Positions 55,357-63,801 of a DNA stretch of 64,000 bases are shown here, piece by piece. The DNA is from JBBQZO01 sp038207625 (GTDB taxonomy: Bacteria; Pseudomonadota; Gammaproteobacteria; Burkholderiales; Burkholderiaceae_D): the NCBI GenBank assembly GCA_038207625.1, contig JBBQZO010000001.1, positions 248,001 through 312,000 of the forward strand. The letters run 5' to 3'. A program made the position numbers and the translations under genes. Within the stretch, counting starts at the first letter, position 1. The number at the start of each line of letters is the position of its first letter. The notes beneath the pieces were generated by a model, which saw only the letters and a list, made by a program, of their open reading frames with translations, was not told where the DNA came from and made no database searches.

Positions 55357-55956
55357 ATGAACCCAAGTCACACTGCACTGATCATCATCGACATGCAAAA
55401 AGGGATGGCCAGTCCAACGCTACCGGCTCGTAACAACCTCGATGCCGAGGAGCATATCGGCACGCTGTTGCAGGCCTGGCGCGGCGCTGGCCGGCCGGTC
55501 GTGTGCGTGCGCCACATGTCGCGCTCGCCCGCATCGGTGTTCTGGCCCGGCCAGCCAGGCGCCGAGTTTCAGGCGCGCTTCGCGCCGCTGGCGCACGAGC
55601 ACGTGGTCGAGAAAAACGTGCCCGACGTGTTCGCCCAGTCGGGCCTGGAACGCTGGCTGCATGTGCGCGCCATCCGCGAGCTGGTCATCGTGGGCGTGTC
55701 GACCAATAATTCGGTCGAGTCGAGCGCGCGCAGCGCCGGCAACCTGGGCTTTGCCACCGTGGTGGTGGCCGACGCCTGCTACGCGTATGAGCAGCGCGAT
55801 TTCGGCGGCACGTTGCGCAGCGCCGAGGACGTGCATCTGATGGCGTTGGCCAATCTGGCCAGCGATTACGCACGCATCATGTCGAGCGCGCAGCTGCTCG
55901 CCGCGTGCGACGGCGCGCGCGATCCGGCAGCGTTCGACAACGCGCTGGAGAGCTGA
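55357..55956 (+). CDS. Isochorismatase-like hydrolase lacking the catalytic Cys
   Basis: A 199-residue protein of the isochorismatase/cysteine-hydrolase family. LIIIDMQKGM and the conserved Lys region HVVEKNVPDVFAQSGLERWL are present. The third member of the triad, normally Cys in GVxTxxCVxxTA, is Ser here (GVSTNNSVESSARSAGN), so it cannot work as a standard nicotinamidase-type hydrolase unless another residue substitutes. Families such as EntB also lack this Cys. AGGAGAAAAT-like purines precede the ATG. Confidence 0.82.
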   Translation: MNPSHTALIIIDMQKGMASPTLPARNNLDAEEHIGTLLQAWRGAGRPVVCVRHMSRSPASVFWPGQPGAEFQARFAPLAHEHVVEKNVPDVFAQSGLERWLHVRAIRELVIVGVSTNNSVESSARSAGNLGFATVVVADACYAYEQRDFGGTLRSAEDVHLMALANLASDYARIMSSAQLLAACDGARDPAAFDNALES

Positions 55957-55958
55957 GC

Positions 55959-56690
55959 ATGCGTATCGCCGTGCTGTCCGATATCCACGGCAACCTGCCG
56001 GCGCTGGGCGCGGTGGTGGCCGATTTGCGCCGGCACGGCGTGGACGCCGTCGTCAATCTGGGTGACAGCCTGTCCGGCCCCTTGCTGCCGCTGGCTACCG
56101 CGCAGTTTCTGATGGAACGCGACTGGGTTCAGCTGGCGGGCAACCACGAGCGCCAGATCCTGGAAATCCATCCTGGCTCGGCCAAGGAAGACCAGTTCGC
56201 GCACGCCGAGCTGACCGACAAGGAGCGCGCGTGGATCGCCTCGCTGCCCAGCGCAACAGCCCTGTCGCCCGAGGTGTTCCTGTGCCACGGCACGCCCACC
56301 AGCGACCGCACCGCCTTGCTGCAGACGGCCGAGCGCAACGCCACCAGCAGCGAGATTGCCGAACGCCTGGGCGAGCTCGATGCCGAAGTGATTTTGTGCG
56401 GCCATTCGCACGTGGCGCGCAGCGTGCGTACCGGCAGCGGCCAGTTGATCGTCAATCCGGGCAGCGTCGGGCATCCGGCCTATGCCGACGAAAACCCTTA
56501 TCCGTATGTGGTGGAAAGCGGTTCGCCGGACGCGCGGTACGCGATCGTCGAGAAGCGCGCCGGACTATGGCTCAGTAGCCTGATCACGGTGCCGTACCGG
56601 CACCACTCGGTGGCCGCGCTGGCCGCCTCGCGCGGCTGTCCCGACTGGGAAAGCGCGCTGCTGACGGGGTATATGCCGGCCCGGCCTTAG
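55959..56690 (+). CDS. Calcineurin-like metallophosphoesterase (YfcE-like)
   Basis: A 243-residue phosphoesterase. The metal motifs are all visible: LSDIHGN (D-x-H), VNLGDSLSG (GD), AGNHE (GNHE), and CGHSHVA with NPGSVGHP (GHxH and later His). It should cleave phosphodiesters or phosphomonoesters with a two-metal centre. ATG 55959 overlaps no gene and follows the isochorismatase stop by 2 bp, so the two are probably co-transcribed. Substrate is unknown. Confidence 0.92.
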   Translation: MRIAVLSDIHGNLPALGAVVADLRRHGVDAVVNLGDSLSGPLLPLATAQFLMERDWVQLAGNHERQILEIHPGSAKEDQFAHAELTDKERAWIASLPSATALSPEVFLCHGTPTSDRTALLQTAERNATSSEIAERLGELDAEVILCGHSHVARSVRTGSGQLIVNPGSVGHPAYADENPYPYVVESGSPDARYAIVEKRAGLWLSSLITVPYRHHSVAALAASRGCPDWESALLTGYMPARP

Positions 56691-56790
56691 CGCGGGGTTG
56701 TCGCAACAAGCCCGGCTGGATTTGGCGCCAGCGCCGCTGTCAGACCCCGGCTTGATTGAGCGGCGCCGCAAGTCGCCGGCTTGAAAAAGC

Positions 56791-56850
56791 GCTGTCGCTG
56801 TCACCGTCGCTGTCATCGTTGGTGTCGGTGTCGGTGTCGCTGTCGCCGCT
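56791..56850 (+). repeat. Imperfect (GTCGGT)-type simple repeat
   Basis: GTCGCT, GTCACC, GTCGGT and related hexamers run through about 60 bp next to the end of the phosphoribosyltransferase gene. Together with GCACCT at 8171 and the GACACC units inside bufC, it is the third hexamer tract in this window. Confidence 0.7.
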
Positions 56851-56854
56851 GCGC

Positions 56855-57436
56855 TCAGCGCGCGTTCAGGTCTTCCGGGCGGATTGCCCACAAGCCCGGC
56901 AGGTTGCGCCAGTAGCCGTACACGTCCATGCCGAAACCGACCACGAACTTGTTCGGTATGGTCAACCCGACGATATCGGCCTTGACCGGTTTGGCGCGCT
57001 TGATCGCCTTGTCGGCAAACACCGCCAGGATCACTTCGGCCGCCCCCATGTCGAGCAGGCGCTGCTTGACGTGCGCCAGCGTCTCGCCTTCGTCGAGGAT
57101 ATCGTCGAGCACGATGACGGTGCGCCCGACGACGTTCGAGCGCGGGATCACCTTCCAGACGATCTTGCCGCCCTGGTCGTCGTCGCCATAGCGACTGACG
57201 TGAATGTAATCGAATTCAAGCGGGAACGTCAGCAAGGGCAGCACGTTGCCGGTGAAGACGACGGCGCCGCCCATCACGCCCAGCACCAGGGGAAATTCAG
57301 CGCTGTCGGGCTTGTCGTAACGCGCGTTGAGCACGTCGGCCACGTGCACGACCGCCGCCTGCACGGCGTGCCGGTCGAAGATCTCTTCGGCGTTTTCAAG
57401 CAGCATGCGCGCGCGCGCGAAGTGAAAATCTTGCAT
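56855..57436 (-). CDS. Purine phosphoribosyltransferase (hypoxanthine/guanine type)
   Basis: A 193-residue type I phosphoribosyltransferase. The PRPP-binding motif is VIVLDDILDEGET, and LVLGVMGGAVVFTGNVLPLL plus KIVWKVIPRSN are the other hallmarks. It salvages hypoxanthine and guanine to nucleotides; the C-terminal IPNKFVVGFGMDVYGYWRNL is the usual C-terminal segment. It is not part of the adjacent transporter set by strand spacing (95 bp from the ligase gene end). ATG 57436 is used. Confidence 0.92.
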   Translation of the reverse strand: MQDFHFARARMLLENAEEIFDRHAVQAAVVHVADVLNARYDKPDSAEFPLVLGVMGGAVVFTGNVLPLLTFPLEFDYIHVSRYGDDDQGGKIVWKVIPRSNVVGRTVIVLDDILDEGETLAHVKQRLLDMGAAEVILAVFADKAIKRAKPVKADIVGLTIPNKFVVGFGMDVYGYWRNLPGLWAIRPEDLNAR

Positions 57437-57531
57437 GGTGTTTTACTCCCGGGTGAATGCTGCCATTATCCCGCATATCGCCGCCGGTCAGCATGCCAGT
57501 TGGGTTTACGCCACAACGCGCGCCGCGCGCC

Positions 57532-58791
57532 CTAGCGGTAGTCGCGCCGGTCGTCGATCGCCTTGCCGTCGTCGGCCAGCGTGCCCGGCGCGACAAATTC
57601 GACTTCGCCGCGCAGCTTGGTGACGTCGCGGATCGACTCGACAATGGCGCCGGCCAGTTCGTGCGCGACCGGCTGCGCCACTTCGCAGTGCAGCGTCATC
57701 ACGTCGTTGGCCATCTGACCCGTCACCACCAGGCGGGCGCGCAACACTGCCGGATGGCGGCGTACGATATTGTCCACCTGGGACGGATGGACGAACATCG
57801 CGCGCACCTTGGTGGTCTGGTCGGCCCGCCCCATCCAGCCCTTGATGCGCGCGTTGCTGCGTCCGCAGCGCGTGGCCGGCGTGTCCAGCAGCAGCGCCGA
57901 CAGGTCGCCGGTGGCAAAGCGAATCAGCGGATAGTCGGCATTGAACACCGTCACCACCACTTCGCCGATGTCGCCTGGCGCAACCAACTCGTTGCTGCCG
58001 GGCCGCACGATCTCGATGAGCACGTCCTCGTCGAGCACCATGCCGGCATCGGGCGCGCCGTCGGTGGCCGTCTCGTAGGCGATGCAGCCGATGTCGGCGG
58101 TCGCATAGTTTTGCAGCACCTGCGCCACGCCGTTGTTGCGCAACCAGCTACGCAGCGATTCGGGCAGCGCCTCGGCGCCCACCAGCGCGCGCTGCAGGCT
58201 GCTGATATCGGCACCCATTTCGCGCGCCTTCTCGATGATATTGCGCAGGAACGACGGCGTGCCGATGTAGGTGTCGGGGCGCAGGTCGGCGATCGCGCGC
58301 ACCTGCAGCTCGGTCTGGCCGGCGCCGGCCGGAATCACGGCGCAGCCGATGCGCGCGGCGCCCCCTTCGACCATGTAGGCGGCCGGCGTGAAGTGGTAGG
58401 AGTAGCAGTTCTGCAGCAGCGCGCCGGGGCGCACGCCGGCCGCGTGCATCGAGCGCGCGAAACGCCACCAGTCGGCGCCGCTGCCTTGCGGGTCGAAGAT
58501 CGGGCCGGGCGAGACGAACACCCGTGTCAGCGCGCCCTTGGGCACCGCCAGCAAGCCGCCGAACGGCATGTCGGCCTGCTGCAGCGTCTTCAGATCGGAC
58601 TTACGCGTCAGTGGCAGCGCGGCCAGCGCGGCGCGGCTGTTGATATCCTGCGCATTGACGCCGGCCAGGATGCGCGCCCAGCCGGGCGCCGTCTGGGCGC
58701 GCGCGATCAGGGCAGGCAAGCGTGCCATCAGGTCGCGCTCGCGCGCGGCCGGGTCGCGCGTTTCAAGGCTGTCGAGCGTGTCGAAGGTCAT
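57532..58791 (-). CDS. Phenylacetate-CoA ligase-like AMP-forming enzyme
   Basis: A 419-residue adenylate-forming enzyme of the PaaK family: LPLTRKSDLKTLQQADMPFG near the start, the P-loop-like SPGPIFDPQGSGADWW, NYATADIGCIAYET and RLVVTGQM region. It activates aryl or aliphatic acids to CoA thioesters in the PaaK-like branch. ATG 58791 overlaps the YjbR-like gene by 4 bp. With the HAAT-type transporter next to it, uptake and activation of an aromatic or branched acid is the likely context. Confidence 0.85.
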   Translation of the reverse strand: MTFDTLDSLETRDPAARERDLMARLPALIARAQTAPGWARILAGVNAQDINSRAALAALPLTRKSDLKTLQQADMPFGGLLAVPKGALTRVFVSPGPIFDPQGSGADWWRFARSMHAAGVRPGALLQNCYSYHFTPAAYMVEGGAARIGCAVIPAGAGQTELQVRAIADLRPDTYIGTPSFLRNIIEKAREMGADISSLQRALVGAEALPESLRSWLRNNGVAQVLQNYATADIGCIAYETATDGAPDAGMVLDEDVLIEIVRPGSNELVAPGDIGEVVVTVFNADYPLIRFATGDLSALLLDTPATRCGRSNARIKGWMGRADQTTKVRAMFVHPSQVDNIVRRHPAVLRARLVVTGQMANDVMTLHCEVAQPVAHELAGAIVESIRDVTKLRGEVEFVAPGTLADDGKAIDDRRDYR

Positions 58792-59141
58792 GGGGCTACT
58801 CCAATGTCTTGTTGTAATTTGCGGGTCAGTCTGGCGAACACCAGCGCGTACGAGCGCGCCAGCAGCTCGGCCGCCTCGCCGTCCGACAGCGCGTCCGCAC
58901 GGGTCACCTTGACCCACTTGGCGCGCGCCAGATACGGCGCCGGAATGATGCCGGGCCGGTCGGTCAGTTCCAGGAACCGTTCGCCATCGACCTTGAAGCT
59001 GATCGCCGTGGCCGGCACCTCGCGGTCGGTCACGGCGAACATCTTCAGGCCGACCGAAAACACCGCGTTCGCGCTCCATTTGACGTCTTCCACCACGCCG
59101 GGAAAACTGCGGCAGCAGGCCTTGGCTGCTTCAAAATTCAT
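58788..59141 (-). CDS. MmcQ/YjbR-family protein
   Basis: A 117-residue protein of the MmcQ/YjbR family (CyaY-like fold): CCRSFPGVVEDVKWSANAVF, then KMFAVTDREVPATAISFKVD and the YLARAKWVKVTR block. Some are called DNA-binding, but the role is unsettled. It sits between an ABC ATPase gene (9 bp away) and the ligase (overlapping), so it is translated in the same operon. Confidence 0.85.
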   Translation of the reverse strand: MNFEAAKACCRSFPGVVEDVKWSANAVFSVGLKMFAVTDREVPATAISFKVDGERFLELTDRPGIIPAPYLARAKWVKVTRADALSDGEAAELLARSYALVFARLTRKLQQDIGVAP

Positions 59142-59150
59142 CGTCGTTCC

Positions 59151-59960
59151 TCAGGCCAGCCAGCGCTTGCGGCGGCGGTAGAATTTCATGTCACGAAAGC
59201 TCTTGCGCCCAGCGCCTGAGACGCCCAGATAGAATTCCTTGACGTCCTCGTTGCTGGCCAGGTCGCTTGCTGCGCCTTCCATCACGACGCGCCCGTTTTC
59301 CAGGATGTAGCCGAAGTCGGCGTAGCGCAGCGCCACCGTGGTGTTTTGTTCGGCCAGCAGGAAGGACACGTTTTCCTTCTGGTTCAGGTCTTTGACGATG
59401 CCGAAAATCTCGTCGACGATCTGCGGCGCGATGCCCATCGACGGCTCGTCGAGCAGGATCATCGACGGCTTGGCCATCAGCGCGCGTCCGATCGCGCACA
59501 TCTGCTGTTCGCCGCCCGAGGTATAACCGGCCAGGCTGTTGCGCCGCTCGCGCAGGCGGGGAAAATAGTGGTACACCGCGTCCAGCGCTTCCTTCAGCTG
59601 GGCGCGCGAGAGCACCCGGGTGTAAGCGCCGGTGAGCAGGTTTTCCTCGATGCTCAGGTGGCCGAAGCAGTGGCGCCCTTCCATCACCTGCGACAGGCCG
59701 CGCTTGACCAGTTCGTTGGGCGTCAACTGATCGACCCGTTCGCCCTTGAACTGCACTTCGCCCTTGGTGACGTCGCCGCGCTCACCGCGCAACAGCGTCG
59801 AAATGGTTTTCAGCGTGGTTGACTTGCCGGCGCCGTTGGCGCCCAGCAGCGCCACGATGCTCCCTTGCGGCACTTGCAGCGACACGCCTTTGAGGACCAG
59901 AATCACATGGTCGTAAATGACTTCGATATTATTGACCGACAGGTAGGGCGGGTTCGTCAT
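59151..59960 (-). CDS. LivF-type ABC transporter ATP-binding protein
   Basis: A 269-residue ATPase of the HAAT family. Walker A is LLGANGAGKSTTLK, the Q-loop is in GLSQVMEGRHCFGHLSIEEN, the signature is TSGGEQQMCAIGRAL and Walker B is MILLDEPSMGIAP. SMGIAP and the linker EGRHCFGHLS are the LivF/UrtE style. ATG 59960 (MTNPPYLSV) is preferred to the TTG at 59981. It is 9 bp from the YjbR-like gene and 38-60 bp from the substrate-binding protein gene. Confidence 0.93.
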   Translation of the reverse strand: MTNPPYLSVNNIEVIYDHVILVLKGVSLQVPQGSIVALLGANGAGKSTTLKTISTLLRGERGDVTKGEVQFKGERVDQLTPNELVKRGLSQVMEGRHCFGHLSIEENLLTGAYTRVLSRAQLKEALDAVYHYFPRLRERRNSLAGYTSGGEQQMCAIGRALMAKPSMILLDEPSMGIAPQIVDEIFGIVKDLNQKENVSFLLAEQNTTVALRYADFGYILENGRVVMEGAASDLASNEDVKEFYLGVSGAGRKSFRDMKFYRRRKRWLA

Positions 59961-60019
59961 GGTGGTCTTTGCTTTGTTCAAACGGCGCGGGAACGCCAGC
60001 GTTCCCGCGCACGGAGTCG

Positions 60020-61333
60020 CTACTTCATGCAGGCGGGGGTGATTTTCTTGTCGGCGGCGTATTTGGCCGATGATTCATCGACCAGCTTGCGCGTCAAGGC
60101 CTTGTCGCCCACGATCCAGTTCGGCGTGATCGCGTTCCACTTCTTGCCGTCCCACTGCTGCACCTTGACCGCGCCCGAACCTTCATGGTCGTCGCAGCTG
60201 GTTTTCACCGGCGGGAACATGCCCAGCACGCCCAACGCTTTCTGGCGCGCCTCGTCCACGTCCAGGTTTTCCAGGCCCCAGCGCACCTGCTCGCCGGTCA
60301 CCACTTTGCCTTTGCCGAACTTGTCCTGCGCGCGCCGGATCGCCTCAACCCACAAGATGCCGGCGGTCAGACCGCGCATGTGGTACACCGAGCCGATGCG
60401 CGATGGGTCGGACAGGTTGCCCTTGCCGGTGCCATAGAGCTTGGTTTTGATCTCGTCTTCCAGCGGATAGTGACCCGGCGTATTGAACGTCATCGACGTA
60501 TAGCCCTTGGCCGCGTCGCCCGACGGCACCATGTCTTCTTCAGAGCCAGCCCACCAAACACCCAGCATTTTTTCGCGCGGGAAGCCGTTGCGCTGCGCTG
60601 TCTTGATGGCCACCGAATTCATCACGCCCCAGCCCCACAGGATCACGAAGTCCGGATTGGCCTGGCGGATCTGCAGCCATTGTGATTGCTGCTCGCTGCC
60701 CGGCGGCGCCACGGCGATCTTGACCAGCTCGAATCCGTACTGTTTGGCCTGCGCTTCGAGCACCGGCAGCGGTTCCTTGCCGAAGGCTGAATCGTGGTAC
60801 AGGTGGACGATTTTCTTGCCCTTCAATTTGTCCATGCCGCCGCTCTTGTCGCCCAGGTATTTGACCATCGCGGCGGCCTGGTTCCAGTAGCTGGTGATGA
60901 GCGGGAACACGTAGGGGAAGACCTTGCCGTTGGCCGCATCCGAGCGGCCGTAGCCCAGCGTCGTCAACGGAATTTTGTCCTGGGCGACCCGGTCCAAAAT
61001 GCCGTAGGCGATGCCGGTGGAGAGCGGCTCGACCAGCGTGGCGCCGCCGTTCTTGGTTTTCAGGCGCTCGTAGCATTCGATGCCGCGCGAGGGGTTGTAT
61101 TCGGTCTCGCATTCCTCCCACGAGAGTTTGACGCCGTTCACGCCGCCGTTGGCGTTGACGAGGTTGAAGTAGTCGATCACGCCGCCGTAGAAACCGGAGC
61201 CGCCGGCCGCGTACGGGCCGACCCGGTAGGACGGCAGCGCGATGAACTGCTCATCGGCCAGCGCCGCGCTTGTCGTGCCCAGCAAGGCAGTGGCCACGAC
61301 AGCACTCAACAGCACAGTTTTGATACGCTTCAT
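60020..61333 (-). CDS. HAAT-family ABC transporter substrate-binding protein
   Basis: A 437-residue periplasmic binding protein. The signal peptide (KTVLLSAVVATALLGTTSAA, cut at ALA/DE) is followed by a Type I periplasmic-binding fold: GGSGFYGGVIDYFNLVNANG, GIECYERLKTKNGGA, GKKIVHLYHDSAFGKEPL and WVEAIRRAQDKFGKGKV. It is longer than typical leucine-binding proteins (about 370) and matches the branch near aromatic-acid or amide transporters. Ligand is unknown. Confidence 0.9.
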   Translation of the reverse strand: MKRIKTVLLSAVVATALLGTTSAALADEQFIALPSYRVGPYAAGGSGFYGGVIDYFNLVNANGGVNGVKLSWEECETEYNPSRGIECYERLKTKNGGATLVEPLSTGIAYGILDRVAQDKIPLTTLGYGRSDAANGKVFPYVFPLITSYWNQAAAMVKYLGDKSGGMDKLKGKKIVHLYHDSAFGKEPLPVLEAQAKQYGFELVKIAVAPPGSEQQSQWLQIRQANPDFVILWGWGVMNSVAIKTAQRNGFPREKMLGVWWAGSEEDMVPSGDAAKGYTSMTFNTPGHYPLEDEIKTKLYGTGKGNLSDPSRIGSVYHMRGLTAGILWVEAIRRAQDKFGKGKVVTGEQVRWGLENLDVDEARQKALGVLGMFPPVKTSCDDHEGSGAVKVQQWDGKKWNAITPNWIVGDKALTRKLVDESSAKYAADKKITPACMK

Positions 61334-61388
61334 TGTGTTCTCCTTCGGTTTGCACGAGTTCATGACAGGGTTAAGGTTGTTCATCGGA

Positions 61389-62447
61389 TCAGTGGGGGAA
61401 AGGCCACAGGCGCAGCTTCTCTTTTGCGATTTGCCACAGGCGCGCCAGCCCGTGCGGCTCGACGATCAAAAAGAAAATGATCAGCGCGCCAAATACCATC
61501 AATTCCAGATTCGAGGCCACCGTCGTCGGCAGCGCCAGCGCGTGCGCGACGATGTTGAGCAGCACCGGCAGCAGCACGATGAAGGCCGCGCCGAGGAAGG
61601 AGCCGAGCACCGAGCCGAGCCCGCCGATGATGACCATGAACAGGATGCGAAACGACAGGTCCAGGTTGTAGGCTTCCGGCTCGACCGTGCCCAGATAGGC
61701 AAACGCATACAGCGCGCCGGCCACACCGCAGTAGAACGAGCTGACGGCAAACGCCAGCAGCTTGGTGCGCATCGGCCGGAAGCCGATCACCTCGGCCGCC
61801 ACGTCCATATCGCGCACCGCCATCCACGAGCGGCCCACGTTGGAGCGGATCAGGTTTTTCGCCAGCAGTGCCAGCAGCGCCACCACGCCCAGCACCAGCA
61901 TGTATTTGCGCGCAGGGGTGTCGAATTGGACGCCGAAGATGGCCATTTTTTGCGCCGTGATCACGCCCGACGAACTGTAATTGGTAAGCCAGCCGATCTT
62001 GGTTAAGCACCACAGCACGAAGAACTGGGTCGCCAGCGTGGAGGCGGCCAGATAAAAGCCGCGGATGCGCAGCGACGGCAGGCCGAAGGCGATGCCCACC
62101 AGCGCCGCGCACAGGCCACCGAGCACAAACGACAGCAGGATCGGCATGCCGGGAATGCGCGCCATGAAGTTGTAGGCGCCGAAAGCGCCCACCGCCATGA
62201 ACGCGGCGCTGCCCAGCGACAGCTGGCCGCAGTAGCCGGTCAGGATGTTCAGCCCGAGCGCAGCGAGCGCGAAGATGAGGAAGGGAATCAGCAGCGCCGA
62301 CAGCGCATACGGCGAGGCGAACAGCGGCACCACACCGACCGCGACCGCGATCAGTATCGACAGCGCGATGCGGTCCTGGCGGATCGGAAAGATCTGGCCG
62401 TCGCTCTGGTAACTGGTCTTGAATTGTCCGGCTTCACGATAAAGCAT
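61389..62447 (-). CDS. LivM-type ABC transporter permease
   Basis: A 352-residue permease with about nine or ten membrane segments. The LivM hallmark is LGLNILTGYCGQLSLGSAAFMAVGAFGAY, followed by RDMDVAAEVIGFRPMRTKLLAFAVSSF (the cytoplasmic coupling loop) and MVIIGGLGSVLGSFLGA. It forms the inner-membrane pore with LivH. Its start lies 447 bp from livH, far more than usual, because of a block of palindromic repeats between them. Confidence 0.93.
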   Translation of the reverse strand: MLYREAGQFKTSYQSDGQIFPIRQDRIALSILIAVAVGVVPLFASPYALSALLIPFLIFALAALGLNILTGYCGQLSLGSAAFMAVGAFGAYNFMARIPGMPILLSFVLGGLCAALVGIAFGLPSLRIRGFYLAASTLATQFFVLWCLTKIGWLTNYSSSGVITAQKMAIFGVQFDTPARKYMLVLGVVALLALLAKNLIRSNVGRSWMAVRDMDVAAEVIGFRPMRTKLLAFAVSSFYCGVAGALYAFAYLGTVEPEAYNLDLSFRILFMVIIGGLGSVLGSFLGAAFIVLLPVLLNIVAHALALPTTVASNLELMVFGALIIFFLIVEPHGLARLWQIAKEKLRLWPFPH

Positions 62448-62483
62448 GTGTCTCTTTCAATGTGTGCTTGGCCCGGAACCGAG

Positions 62484-62555
62484 TTTGTTAAATGGGGTCA
62501 GAGTTTTTTTTCGCGCGGGGTATGCGCGAAAATTACTCTGACCCCATTTAACAAA
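62484..62555. repeat. GGGGTCAGAG palindrome, copy 2 (72 bp)
   Basis: The outer arms TTTGTTAAATGGGGTCAG and their exact complement at 62535-62555 make an unusually long perfect stem (21 bp in total); the inner part has TTTCGCGC/GCGCGAAA. It is the largest copy of the family also found at 19847 and 62774. Confidence 0.85.
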
Positions 62556-62596
62556 CGGCCCGTAACCACGTGCACGTTTGTAAACAAGGGCTAAAA

Positions 62597-62733
62597 CCGG
62601 GGACAGACCCGTAAAACCGGTAAAACCGGGGACAGACCCTAAAACCGGGGACTAAAACCGGGGACAGACCCGTGTTTTCAGGAAAAACCCACGCCCGGCA
62701 TTTCATTGCTTGGAAACAGGGGTCTGTCCCCGG
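62597..62733. repeat. GGGGACAGACCC element family (3 direct + 1 inverted)
   Basis: CCGGGGACAGACCC occurs at 62597-62610, 62626-62639 and 62658-62671, and its complement GGGTCTGTCCCCGG at 62720-62733. TAAAACC and GGTTTTT flank the units, so the outer copies can pair into a hairpin. It is distinct from the GGGGTCAGAG family. Confidence 0.85.
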
Positions 62734-62773
62734 TTTTTCCCCGGTTTTTCCGCTGACTTCGAATCGCGAAAGC

Positions 62774-62838
62774 GGGGTCAGAGTAATTTTCGCCATACAC
62801 CCGGCGAAAAAAATGGCTAGGCGCCCCCCTCTGACCCC
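62774..62838. repeat. GGGGTCAGAG palindrome, copy 3
   Basis: GGGGTCAGAG at 62774-62783 and CTCTGACCCC at 62829-62838 bound an arm with ATTTTCGCC and GGCGAAAA. CGAAA and TTTCG extend the ends as in copy 1. An extra 17-bp insertion after the inner right arm makes it asymmetric. Confidence 0.8.
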
Positions 62839-62894
62839 GGTTTCGCTCGCGCCTTCGTTTTGCTACTTTTTCGACTTCGACTTTGACTTTGACT

Positions 62895-63791
62895 TCAAAT
62901 TCGGCGGATGATTTTTTCGCCGAACAGGCCTTCGGGACGCACCAGCAAAAACAGCAGCGCGAACACATACGGAAACCAGCCTTCGATGCCGCCGCCCACC
63001 ATCGGGCCGATATACACCTCGGCCAGTTTCTCGGACGCGCCGATGATCAGGCCGCCGACGATGGCGCCCGGCACTGACGTGAAGCCGCCCAGGATCAGCA
63101 CCGGCAGCGCCTTTAACGCGATGAAGGTCAACGCAAATTGCACCCCGTTGCGCGCGCCCCACAGCAAGCCGGCCACCAGCGCCACCAGCCCAGCCACGCC
63201 CCACACCACGGCCCAGATGGTCTGCAGCGGGATGCCCACCGCCAGCGCCGCCTGATGGTCGTCGGCCACGGCGCGCAGCGCCCGTCCGACCTTGGTCTTT
63301 GAAAACAGCAGCGCCAGCGCCGTCACCAGCAGCGCGCAGATGGCGGCGGCGATCAGGTCGAACTGCGAGACGATGATGTTGAAGTGCTCCAGCAGGTAAG
63401 GCATCGGCACGTCCTCGATCGGCAGGTCCAGCTTGTGCACCTGCGAACCCCACAGCAGCTGCGCCAGTCCCTCGATGAAGAACGCCAGGCCGATGGTGGC
63501 CATGAACAGCGTGATTTCGGGTTGGTTCACCAGCGGACGCAGCACCACCTTTTCGATCACCATCCCCAGTACGATCATCACCAGCATCGTCAGCGGTATC
63601 GCCAGCCACAGCGACAGGCCGAACTTGTCGACCATGCCCACGCAGGTGAGGGCGGCGAAGAACACCATCGCTCCCTGCGCAAAATTGAACACGCCCGAGG
63701 CCTTGTAGATCAACACAAAGCCGATCGCCACCAGCGCGTACATCACGCCCGACAGCAAACCGCCGATCAGCACTTCAAAGAAAAAATTCAT
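62895..63791 (-). CDS. LivH-type ABC transporter permease
   Basis: A 298-residue permease with about eight membrane segments. The LivH family pattern is seen in GGLLSGVMYALVAIGFVLIY near the start, ASGVFNFAQGAMVFFAAL, VGRALRAVADDHQAALAVGI (coupling loop) and FIALKALPVLILGGFTSVPG. It pairs with LivM. livG lies 10 bp upstream on the same strand. Confidence 0.93.
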   Translation of the reverse strand: MNFFFEVLIGGLLSGVMYALVAIGFVLIYKASGVFNFAQGAMVFFAALTCVGMVDKFGLSLWLAIPLTMLVMIVLGMVIEKVVLRPLVNQPEITLFMATIGLAFFIEGLAQLLWGSQVHKLDLPIEDVPMPYLLEHFNIIVSQFDLIAAAICALLVTALALLFSKTKVGRALRAVADDHQAALAVGIPLQTIWAVVWGVAGLVALVAGLLWGARNGVQFALTFIALKALPVLILGGFTSVPGAIVGGLIIGASEKLAEVYIGPMVGGGIEGWFPYVFALLFLLVRPEGLFGEKIIRRI

Positions 63792-63801
63792 CGTCGCTTC
63801 C

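Larger units (their letters stand above)
62448..62894. other. Repeat block separating the liv permease genes
   Basis: This 447-bp gap holds two copies of the GGGGTCAGAG palindrome and four copies of a GGGGACAGACCC element (three direct, one inverted) but no gene. The flanking genes lie in the usual order livH-livM, so the block was most likely inserted into a formerly compact operon. Confidence 0.8.

Noticed and set aside
57457..59181. A 574-codon plus-strand frame opposite the PaaK-like ligase.
   Set aside because: The minus-strand ligase and YjbR-like gene have family motifs; the opposite frame is Arg/Ala/His-rich without any motif.
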